A stretch of DNA of 64,000 bases, from positions 37,068,923 through 37,132,922 of the forward strand of contig OZ024894.1 of NCBI GenBank assembly GCA_964017195.1, given 5' to 3'. The position numbers were made by a program, and so were the translations under genes. This stretch comes from Siderastrea radians. Its lineage: Eukaryota; Cnidaria; Anthozoa; Scleractinia; Rhizangiidae. The notes beneath the pieces were generated by a model. That model ran no database searches and was not told where the DNA came from. It worked only from the letters and a program-made list of their open reading frames with translations. Below are positions 21,701-33,700 of this stretch, piece by piece (the first letter of the stretch is position 1; every line of letters starts with the position of its first letter).

Positions 21701-24700
21701 ACATGGGATTTGAAAGTACTAGCGCTAGTAAGTAAACACAAAATATTCACACTTTCGCTTTGCTATAATCTAATAAGCACGATAGACACACACCTGAATG
21801 ATGTGACCTTAACATCGATCAAATCTCCTCTTCCAGATAACGTTTTCCAAATCTGCAAGGAAAACAGTAGTAAGCTTTATAATTTCGAGTACAGGGGAAA
21901 AAATGTGTGGTAGAACAGGACGGTTATTTTTTATTATAAAACAAGCTGAGAAATGTCTGAAAAGTGGTTGTAGAAGACGAGCTTATTTAGCTGATTTCTT
22001 TTATAACTAATGTTCAAAATTACAGTTTCTATAGTTCCAGAATGCCTAGTTTCAAAGATTGCTAGTCATCGATACTCACGAAGCCCAAGAACTTAGAAAA
22101 TTTTAAAACCAAGTACACAAAGAAAAGCACGAAGACCTGGCCTACGTTATTGAGGTTGTTGGGCCGAAGGTTAGTAGTTTGAAAGGAATTTTCTGAGTAA
22201 CAATTAGAGCTAAGAAACCTGAAGGAATTACGATGGCTTGGACGGTCTAAGAATTCTGCTTACTTCCTCACACCCAAGCCTAAGGGATAATGGCTATCGG
22301 AAGCATTTACTCAATTCTAAAGGTAAAGAAACCCTAAACAGCAGTAAAAAGCTGCAAGAAATAGCAACCGCTCTTTGCGTGCAAGTCTACGTAAAACGAC
22401 CTTGACGACTTAATCGAACTAAACAATAAAAAAAAACATAAACTCAGAGGAGAAACAGGTGCAGTGGATTTTATTTAAAAAATACTCAAATTTATTGCCA
22501 CTATAAATTTAAAACTTTCTTACACTAAGCCTACCTCAGTCTCTAACCGAGACGCCAAATCTTTAAAGGCAACGCTTTTTCTGTCTTTTAGATCGTCATT
22601 CCAGTCCTCAAGAATTTTAATTTTAAAAGCATGTACTGCAATATAATGAGGCAAAAAAGGTTATGTATTTTTTTACGACTGTGGATGCGTTCCACAACAT
22701 TCGCATGTTTCCACTGCAATAAATTTTAGCCAATTCCTTATGTTTATTAAAGGGTGGTTCATTCACAATATTACACTCAAAAAACGATGCTCAATTTAAA
22801 CTATGTATGGTGTGATTCCTTGCTGTTCTACATTTCTTTATTAATTTAGTTGCTAAGACAAATATGAACTTACATTGGGTAAATTAGAACGTTGAAACCT
22901 CCAATATATAGCAAGCTAAAAATTCCCTCCAAGCAACATACTCGTATACCAGCTTTATTTCCTTTGTAATATGTAATTAAAATACTGGCAGTTGCGTACG
23001 GAATTCAAATCCAGCTCGGCTTTGCGAGCGTTAACCGCGACCTTCTCAAACTTGCAAATATCAGTGCTCAATGGTAATGCAACCATTATACTTATCTGCT
23101 AAGTTGTGAATGACGTTTCCAAATGGTCTGGATTGTAGCAGACAACCAAGAATCCCAATACGAAGAAAAATAAACGACAACGTTGATTTTTAAACAGGAC
23201 ATGATTCGATCGATCTTCGATCATCTTCATTTACAAATGTTACAATCAAGATTTGAAATTACATTCAAAAACTCATGAATAATTAATGATCATTTCCACC
23301 AATTACATCACGCAAATGAGTCACGTGGATGCTTGTTTAAAACCGATAATACATCAACAATCTAAAAAGCCTGGTGGCGGCATTTGATTTCAGTCCCAGG
23401 GGAAAGCGGGGCTGATTGTAATATACCTCATTACTATTCTTTATATAAAATGTTACCCTCATTAGTATTCTTTATATAAAGAATACTAATGAGGGTAACA
23501 TTTTATATAACAGAAACAATGCTGTACAGCGTACGAGGAGGATAATTTTCCCCGGTATCTTTGCACACTTCCATTATGAATTTTGTTAACCAAAAATTTA
23601 GCGACTCTGCCGTCATATCAAGCACGTCGGTTTCCAAGTCTTGAATTTGTGATGTGTCATTAGTACAACTGCTCGGCTCTTCAGAAGCTTTCTTATTTAC
23701 TCTTGTTGACTGCCATTCTGAAGAAATCTTCATAGCCCACTTATTGACGGAACGTGTTGACTTTGGTACGGCATTTTCCAGCAGTTGTGTCTCTTCTTCA
23801 GCATTTTTGGGTTTGCGAAACGTCCGCTTGTGCTTCGAAGCCATAATGTTCTCATCGAGCTCACTATTGAATGAAGTTTCCACTATACAAATCATCTAAT
23901 CTTCTAATTCTTTTCAGATCTAGCAGCATGAACTAGCAGCACGGGAAAATGGTCCGAAGCTCATTAAACAAAACTTTTTATTCTTTTCAAAGACTATAGG
24001 AACTACAAAACATGGAAGAATGTCTTTATATTCTGTGAGATCGATTTTGACACTCTCTTGATGAGACTATGGAATAAAGTTATAGCACGGGAAAATGGCA
24101 CCATTAGTTCATTATTCTATGAGATCGTTTTTTGAAGCCGTTCAATAAACTCGCAGATCGTGTTTTATCGAGTCTAAAACCACTCGGCTACGCCTCGTGG
24201 TTTTAAACCCGATAAAACACTCCTGCTCGTTTATTAAACAGTACATTAATGATGATGTATGATGCGAATTGACACTGACGTTACAATTCGTGATTATTGA
24301 TGATTACAGTTTAAACTTAACGTTATGTACATTATTCTAAGCGCGAGATATCGAATATTCCACCCGCGCGGAAAAAGAATGTAAAATCAGCTAAAATCAA
24401 CCAAATTAAGGCAAAAATGAGAACAAAATTACAACAAATTAAGTTAAAAGAAATAGTTGGCTCAGCATGTTTGAACTGCTTGTTCAATGTTGGATTCTCC
24501 TACCTCATGTAAGTAACTTCGTTCAACAACAGCTGGTGTCTGGTGCCTGGTACAGAATTCAAAATTGAAAAGCACTTCTTGGAGCATAATTCGTCTGGTT
24601 GTTGTAAATGTACAAAAAAGAACAAAAATTGAGATTTCCTGTCCCTGGTCACATGCTCACCAATGGGCGTTAAAAGATGTCGGCATGTTTCACCGATGTA

Positions 24701-27700
24701 ACAGTCATTACAACCTGCACACGAAAATTTTGTAGACAACGCGCGAACGGAGATCGAACGGCAGAGGATCTTCAGTTCACAATGAACATGTGACGAACCT
24801 TACAAAACCGTTTAAGTAGCTTGTGTTGTTTTTTATCTGGCCTTCTATAGAAAAGGAACCTACGTAAGGTAATTTAAAGCAGTGAGTTGAAACAGACTGT
24901 TGAGCCTGTGTGCCTTTTATCTAACTACGTTAGTTTCACCGCCTCATGTTAGGAAATTGGTCTTGTTAAAGCATTGGTTTACAGATCCTATAAAAATTAA
25001 TAACTCTTGGCGCGGTTTTCATGCAGATACATAGACCCTAATGTTGATTTTGCGCAAGGACCTTTCCCCTTCATCTTATTGCGATGAAGGAGGGACGTCA
25101 ATCAGTACACAACTAGGGGCCAAAGCCGCTCAACAGGTGGCACACAGGATCAACAATCTGTTTCAACTCACTGCTTTAGGTTGCCTTACGTAAGACTACG
25201 CAGTTTTGTTTTTTAACAATTTAGAAATTTATTGCCTTTTTCTTCATGGTCCAGTGGGAAGGATCCTGTGCCGTTCGATCTCCGTTCGCGCGTTGTTTAC
25301 AAATTTTCGTGTGCAGGTTCTAATGCCTGTTACAACGGTGAAACATGCCAACATCTTTCAACGCGCATTCGTGAGCATCTGACCAGGGACAGAACCTCTC
25401 ACTTTTTTTTTACATTTACAACAATTAGACGAATGTCGCAAATTATACTAAAAAAAGTTCCTTTCAATTCTCTATTTTGCAACAGACAGACACCTGTTAT
25501 TGAAGGAAGCTACATACATCAGGTGGGAGAATCCAACATTGAACAAGCAGCTCAATCTTATGCTGAGCTAACCCTTTCGTTTTAACTTAATTTATCAGTA
25601 ATGTTGTTAGCATTTTTGGCTTTAATTTGTTGATTTTAGCTGATTTTATCATTTAGTTTCATGTTTTGTTTAATTTTTCCTCGCGGGTGGAATATTCGAT
25701 ATCTCGCGCTTACAATAATGCAACGTTAATTTTAAACTGTTCAGGCCACTGAAGGCATGGTTAGAGCCTAATTTGCATAACATCTACTCAACTGATCAAA
25801 ACTTTGGGGAGATTTGCTGAAAAGCCCTCAAACGTAGCACCCATTTAAAACTTGATGACCTTAACTCAGTGGTAGACTTAAGTGCCCAACACTTGTTTCA
25901 CGTGACCAGTGAAGGATGATTAACGGTCAAAATCTTTAGAGTTAAATGGGGAATATTGAGATTGTCTCCTTTATTTATATTAGAAATTAATAAAGCATTA
26001 ATTAAGTCACGTGACCTATTTTCGTCATTTGTAGGATTTCTACCTAGTATGGATAATAATAATAATATTTATTACTTAATATTGCGCAAATTAACATACA
26101 TACTACATGATGAAATGTGTATTACAGCACGTAATGGACACGTTTAAAAGGCTAATTATGATGACCCCTTAGCATGTAAAAGAATGACACCCAAAAAGAT
26201 GTAATTTCTATTTCATTTTATATTTCCCATTTCACACAGAAAACTGTAACCGTTGTTAAGCCTTTACTTGTCACGTGACCCATGTGATTTACACTTGAAG
26301 TCAAAACTGAGTTAGGGTCATCAGGTTTTCCACAGTTGCCAAGTGTGAGAGTTTTTCGGCAGATTTCCGCAGAGTTATGACTTTGGGTAAATTTTATGCA
26401 AATTAGGCCCAAACCATGCCTCAAGTGGTCTGAGTGTAATCATCAATAACCACGATATTGTAACGCCAGTGTCAGTTCGCATCAGACATCATCATTTATC
26501 GTAATCACGGCGGGGCCAAACCACCCCCCAAATGGGTCATTTAGACTAATTTTGCTTCTTTTTCATATTTCTTTTCCAAACTTGGCAAAAAACCTTGGGT
26601 TGTCGCCCAATTTATTTTAAGTATGAGAATGACTTAAAAAACCAAATTGTGACGTCATAATGGCTGACGTCACAAAACGAGTTAACTGAAAATTTCAAAT
26701 TTGAAATAAAAAGTTATGTCATCTGAAAGAACTTGGCAAGGGGAGTAAAATGCTGAAAACCGTATCTCGCTAAGACAAACGTATCTTGAGTTATGGCAAT
26801 TTAAAGACATTTAAAGTGTCCCCCCCGGAACCATACTTTTCTTCTAAAAACAACCCTGTTGATCTATTTTGTACAGTTTTTTTCCATGCAAGCTAATAAT
26901 CTGGTAAAATGGACTTCTTGTTGTTCCAAAAAATCGTATCATTTTAGATTTTAAGTTTTCGGCTTGAAAACGATAATATTAGCAAGAGCATAACTGATCA
27001 CGTGACACTTAATTACGTCACAAAACTGGTTTGGGGGCTCTAGCTCTGGCAGGAAAAAAATTTTCCGAGTTTTTCTTTTTCATTTAGCTTCCGTCATTTA
27101 AGACATCTTATCTGCAACTTAAATGGTGTCGTTGACGCAACAAAACAACACTTAAATTCAAACGTATTACACAAGGGGGGGACCCTATTTTGAGACTGTG
27201 AAATTTTCAAAATCTAAAATGCCATATCTCATCCATTATTTATCACATCGACAAACGGTTTTCAGCATTCGACTCCTCTTGACGTGTTCTTTCTAAAAAT
27301 TTAGAAATTCTAAAATTTTATTTTAGAGAATAATATGACGTCACCAATTATGACGTCATAATTTGACATTTGGCATCACCATTCATGTCAAATTGTTTGG
27401 CACAAAGACCCATATCAAATTACCAAGTTTGGTAAAGAAATGATGAAAAGTAACAAAATTATTAAAAATTAACCAAAAAACGGGACATTTCATGACCCAT
27501 TTGGGGGGTGGTTTGGCCCCACCGTGATTTTAAATCTTAACTGTAACATTTGCAACTGAAGATGATTAAACATCGATTGAAACCTGTCTTGTTTAAAAAT
27601 CAAAGTTGTCGTTTATTTTCTACGGAATGGAATTCTTGGTTGTCTGCTATGCTATTATCCAGACCGTTTGGAAACATCATTCACTACGTAGCACTGATAT

Positions 27701-30700
27701 TCGCAAGTTTGAGAAGGTAGCGGTTAAGGCTCGCAAAGCCGAGCTGGATTTAAATTTAATAACGATTTATAGATTTGAATGGCTGTTTTACGGATTTTAT
27801 AGTTTTAATTTTATAGTTTTAAAAATAACTTTTTGAAGTAAGGTATTGCCGAAAATTGAATACCCCCTTTTTGAAGAAGATGGAGGACGGATGCCAACTA
27901 TTTTTTAGATTTTAAAACGACAATGGTCATATTCAGATAAATGACAAATTACCCTTACTCTATATTTGTCTTAACCTACAGCTCAATGAAAATGGATCGG
28001 AGCTCGTACCCAAACAAACGGTCCAAGTGTGAATTTAAGATGTCTAGATCCTAAGAGAATCGATCTGGTGCAACGGCAGCCTACTGTAGGACAAATAGGT
28101 AAGGGTACTAAGTCAAAACTTAGGCACAGTTCTGAAGACTATGTACCTATTTTTGGTTCTTCAGTTGTAGCTGTAGGGACGTAGGTTGAGAAAACGATGG
28201 GGACTGACGTGGATGGACTCGTTGGAAATTTTCGTGACGTTGTTGGTAACACTGAAGCGATTTGCTGCTGCGAGGAGACAGTTTTAACAAAATCACTGCT
28301 TGTGGCGGATCGCACATCTTTCAGATAAACTGTTCCAATGCTCTGATAGGAAACGGATGACGGGGTCTTTGCAGCTGAGATGGATCTCCCCTCAGTTATT
28401 GTGCTTGTTACTGCACTGTTACTACTTGATATGGCTAAGAAACAATAGCAGTAAAAGAGAAATTAACAAAATATTCTTCAACAACGTTAAAACAAACAAA
28501 CAAACAAAAAACAAAACAAACAAAAAAAACACTTAAGAAGTATGAGTAGTGGTATGCCATTGGAATTATACCTATTTTTTGAGGAGGAATCTAGTTAACG
28601 TAATTATAAGGAGGAATGAAATTAAAACAAATGCACGGGAAACGTCTTAACTTATGTGGAATAGCCAAGTCTCGCTGAAATGTCAACTTTCCAAAAAGAA
28701 AAAAAAACAATTGTTTTCCAAACATCAAGTACTAGTTATGCTGTGACAAAGGCACGTTCAAGTATCCAGCGGCGTCAGCGAACTGGTCATACACGGTGAC
28801 AGCATGCGTTAGTGCGTCTTGAAATTTTGTTCGTTTTGAGTTACAATACTAGACTTTTGTTTTGAGTGGTGGATATTTCTATAGACAGCGTAAGTAGGCG
28901 GGACTCACACTAGTAATGCCGGTATTTATATTATTTTGTCTCGTAGTATTCGGCCACGACCGGCTAGAGGGTTCGAAAAAATGTCAAAAACGTCAAAAGC
29001 AAAAATAAAATGTTTAAAAATCCTTGACTTTATAAGTGGAAGGATCGCGTGCGCAAAACGATTAAAAATAATGAGACATCAAACACACAAATTGTCAAGT
29101 CGAACAAAATGTTTACTTCAATCGCTCAATTAGTGCATAGAAAACTCCTCAATTCACAAATAATCTTCCTCTTCTTGAAAATATTTGTAAGGATGACTTT
29201 TGCGAAGACGCCGGGACCTTCTCGAAGGACGGTCATCTTCCTCTAAGTAATTTACAAACCGGATTCGAGGACGTTTTCCCTTTCTCTGCGGAGGTGCTTC
29301 CCCCTGTGGGAGGGGGTGTCAAGATGGATGAGGGAGGGAAGACTTTCGCAGGAGTTGCTTGTAAACTCACTGGCTTGTACCGGTTGTTCTTGAACAGCGT
29401 CTGCTTGTACATCAGTCACTGGCTCTTGAACTGGGTTCACTGTGACTGCCACCGGCTCTTGAATGGGTGCGGGTGCATTATCTGCCAGAAGATTACTAGA
29501 CATTTCTCGTTGCTCTCAGAGTAAGGTAGACTTGATGCTGTGCGTCTGGAATTCAACTGATGTTTAAACGTCAAATACTTGTTTTGCAGCTGCATGTACA
29601 GCCTTGCTCATTCATATTCTCCAAGATCTGTGCGAGAGAGGAGACCATCCACCGCCACCACCACCACCACTACTCTATTGTTTTGCGCCACTACCACTAC
29701 CGCCACAATTCTGTTGTTTTTACCACCGCCACCACCACAATTGTATTGTTTTCACCACCGCCACCACCACAATTCTATTGTTTTCACCACCGCCACCACC
29801 ACAATTCTATTGTTTTCACCACCGCCACCACCACAATTCTATTGTTTTCACCACCGCCACCACCACAATTCTATTGTTTTCACCACCACCACCACCACAA
29901 TTCTATTGTTATCATCACCTCCACCACCACCACAACTCTATTGTTTTTACCACCACCACCACCACAATTCTATTGTTATCATCACCACCACCACCACCAC
30001 AATTCTATTGTTTTCACCACCGCCACCACCACAATTCTATTGTTATCATCACCACCACCACCACCACAATTCTATTGTTTTTACCACCACCACCACCACC
30101 ACCACCACCACTCTATTGTTTTTTGCCACCACCACTACCGCCACAATTCTGTTGTTTTTACCACCACCACCACCACCACAATTCTATTGTTTTCACCACC
30201 ACCACCACAATCTATTGTTTTTACCACCGCTACCACCACAATTCTATTGTTTTCATCTCAACCACCACCACAACTCTATTGTTTTCACCACCGCCACCGC
30301 CACCACCACAATTCTATTGTTTTCACCACCACAATTCTATTGTCTTTACCACCACCACGACAATTTTATTGTTTCCACCACCTCAATTCTATTGTTTTCA
30401 CTGCCACCACCACCACAATTTTATTGTTTCCACCACCACCACTACCACAAAAATTCTATTGTTTTCACCGCCAACACCACAACCACCGCAATTCTTTTCA
30501 GTGTTTTACCACAAACACCACAACCACAATTTTGTTTCCTCCACCACATAAAAGACTGTGCCCTACTAGCATTAACTCGTTTCATCACCATGTCTCGAGT
30601 AGTGAGGAACAATCGAGGTTTTTTTCAACTCTTAGCTGATTGCTCTCCTGAGCAGCGTCAGTTTCTTCTAATGAGAGCCACTCCACAACAGATGCACGCA

Positions 30701-33700
30701 TTGGTGCAAGTTATTCGTAATGTACTCCATGACAACTTACCATTCTCGGAAAAAGAGAGACGCAAATTGATTCAAAGTAAGGATGCTATTCTTTATCTCG
30801 CTTTACCTGACATTCCCTACAAGACGAAGAAACAAACCCTTGTACAAGAGGGTGGTGCTTTTATTGAAGATTTACCGACCCTGTTCTTAGTAGCTTGGGG
30901 TTTCTCATGTTATAAAAGCAACGGCACATTCTAGTCTGATCATTTATCATTTACCTTTAACGAGTGCTGATCAATATGAAAAGAAAGGTAGACTGGAAGG
31001 AAGAGGAACAGAGCAAAAGGGAAGATTACTCTGACGAAGAGAGTGATGAGGATGAACCCCGAAGCCGTTTCCAGGTGTCAGAGGATAATTCCAGTGACAA
31101 ACATCTCAGAGCTGGTCGAGTATGTGTTACTTCCGCATAACGATCATGTAGCTAAACCTCGTGAGCTCAACACCTTCCTAGATGGACTGGCAGAGCTGGG
31201 GGTCGATAAGCGTTTGATAAAGAATAAGAAAATTCTGAGTGATTTGTTCGAAAAAGAAAAAGAATATGGAGATAATGAAGACTCCAAATACAACACTAAC
31301 GAGGAACAATCTACAGACAGTGAAGAAGATGAGGAAATAGCTTCTGATAGTAGTCAGTCCCAAGAGTCTGAAAACAGTCACCCAGAAGCCGAAAGGGACA
31401 ACGAGAACAGCGACTCTAAAAACCCAACGTTCCTACAGGAAAAGGATCTTAATCCATGTCAACACTGTGAAGGCTTGACTGTTTATCACACTGCGGACAT
31501 GAAATGTCTCAAGTGCTTTTGGCATGATAACCGTGAAATGTGCCCTGTATGCGGTCACAGTATTCCCATAGACAAAAACATATATCAAGAAAGAAATCGA
31601 GAGATGTTTTGATTGTGGAGCTGTCACACATTATGACAAAAAGAAATCAAAAGAGACTTTTTACCCTCCTGACGGAGAAGAGACTCAAGACGATTAATTC
31701 TGTACTAATGACTTTGCAACCAAATTGATTTGTCAGTGAATATCTGTGTGTTCCACGTCCCATTATTTTTAATCGTTTGGGCATGCGATTCTTTTGTTGC
31801 TTGTTCCCTAGTTCGCTTTCAAAACTTAATGTTTACATTCAGGTTCAGCCAAGCGCGTAAACGAGCGATTCCTTTGTACGAGAGCTGTGAAAGCTCTTTT
31901 GCTTTAATTACCATTATTATCAATATACACGGCCAAATAAGAAACTGCCTTCGCGAAAACACGCGTGAGTGGCGGGCGATATTGAATTTGACGGGCTGCA
32001 AACGCATTTACGGCCCTGTTTCTGATTGGTTCACGGTTCATCATCCGATGAATATTAACCAATCAGGTTACGTTTATTGACGCGGGAAAACCATTCACGT
32101 GCGAACAGCTTGCGTAGTGAACGTTTGCCGTTTGGAGATTTTATTTTAAAATGGAAGAAGTCCCAAATTTTCAGCTTTTTTCTAGTCAAAACTCGGACTT
32201 AGTCAACGAGCAACTGGATGAAATTGAGCAAAAAGCTCAATCGAAAAACACCAAGAGAGCAACTGAGTGGGGAGTAAAAAAGTTCGAGAAATGGTGTGAG
32301 AAAAGAAAAATTACAGTGGATCTCAAAACAGTAAGTGCAACGGACTTAAGTGAAATTCTGCGAAAGTTCTTCGCTGAAGTGAAAACAGAGAACGGCCAAG
32401 CATTAACTCCAAGTGCATTGACTGGAATTAGAGCGACCATTCATTGCCATCTAACCTGTGCTCCACTCAGCCGAAACATAAACATTTTGCAAGACAGCGA
32501 ATTCATGTCTGCCAACAAAATTGAAGCGAAGGCCAAGCTATTTGCGAAACCAAAACACAAATCATCCATTCAATCAGGAGACATGCAGAAATTAAATCGA
32601 TACTTCATGGAAGGGCAGACCACGGACGGCGTTTGGAAAGATGGGGAGAAGTTAGTTGAGTTTATTTGGTTTTCGTTGTGTTTTCATTTTGCTCGCCACG
32701 GCAGAGAGTGATGGCGAGAGCTTACAAGGCACTCAAAAACTGATGACACTGGAGCCCGTTACATGACCGAAAAACTTACTGAACAAACTAAAAATTACCA
32801 AGCAGGCGCTAAACAGTCTGAGCAGTCATACTCAGATGTTCGTATGTACGAAACTTCAACTGCACGTGATCCAGTGGCTGCGTTTGAATTTTACCTCAGC
32901 AAGACTCATCCCGACTGCAAGGCACTGTTTCAGACTCCAAACAAAGCTACCACCAAGAATATAAACTTTACAAGCACCCGACACTGGTACAGAAATGAGC
33001 CTATGGGAAAAAATACTATCAGCAAGATGATGGAAAGGATTTTCATCAAAGCAGAGTTATCGGAGCGGTCCACGAATCACTGCATTCGTGCATCGACTGT
33101 CACTTCTTTGTTCCAGCGCGGTGTGGACGCAAGGAAAATCTGTGCAATCACAAAACACAAAGATGAACGCAGCCTTTCCCACTACATCAGCGAGACAACA
33201 AGTGCACAAAAAAGAGAGTGTTCAAAGATTTTAAGTGACACCTTTCAGCCACAACTCGCTGTTCAGCAAGAAGCTTCAGGAATCACAAGGTAAAATGTCG
33301 CCGGCCCGTCAGCCGATCCTAACTCAAACTTAAACCCACAGTCTCTTCTCCAAAACCAATTTATTTCCTTGGCACAGCCGTACCATAATTGCACCCAACA
33401 TATTCAGATTGGAACAATGAACATTTATCACGGAAAGTATGAAGAACCGTCGCCATCAACCCGTAAACGCCGCCGAATAATCGAGAGCGACGATAGCGAC
33501 TAAAAGCTGTAACTTATTTAATGAAATTAGCAAAGACAGTCTGAGTCCATTGCCTGTGAACGGGAAGACTATTATTTTTTAAATATAAACTGTCTTTTTG
33601 CTAATCATTGTTACCAATCTTTTTAAAACTAGATTATATTTGACTTTTATTGTAAACAAAAAGGAATTTTATTTGGTTCTTGTTTAACTGATCGTATTGT

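Larger units (their letters stand above)
23000..27755. mobile_element. Large inverted structure built from two Penelope-like 3' regions, with insertions
   Basis: Three inverted pairs share one centre near 25020: 23000-23262 with 27528-27755 (GGTTGTCTGCTA.. and AAGCCGAGCTGGATTT), 24244-24320 with 26433-26500, and 24320-24912 with 25138-25735 (GCGCGAGATATCGAATATTC at both ends). The right arm is interrupted by two elements (25750-26432 and 26504-27528), the left arm by a segment carrying a DUF3504-like gene. Both arms code a GIY-YIG domain, so the parts come from Penelope-like retroelements, whose tandem and inverted copies are well known. Confidence 0.6.

Noticed and set aside
29645..30535. 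CRISPR-like regular array
   Set aside because: The repeat and its 'spacers' are the same 32-bp unit with no unique spacers, in a eukaryotic genome; it is a minisatellite.
29560..30934. Long plus-strand proteins of 315-451 codons rich in His, Pro and Thr
   Set aside because: They are frames through the 32-bp minisatellite, open in all three registers; only the final 114 codons from 30590 look like a gene.
31043..31612. 189-codon frame taken as the complete zinc-binding protein
   Set aside because: The true start (30976) and the last CxxC pair lie in other frames; the open frame is only the middle of a frameshifted gene.
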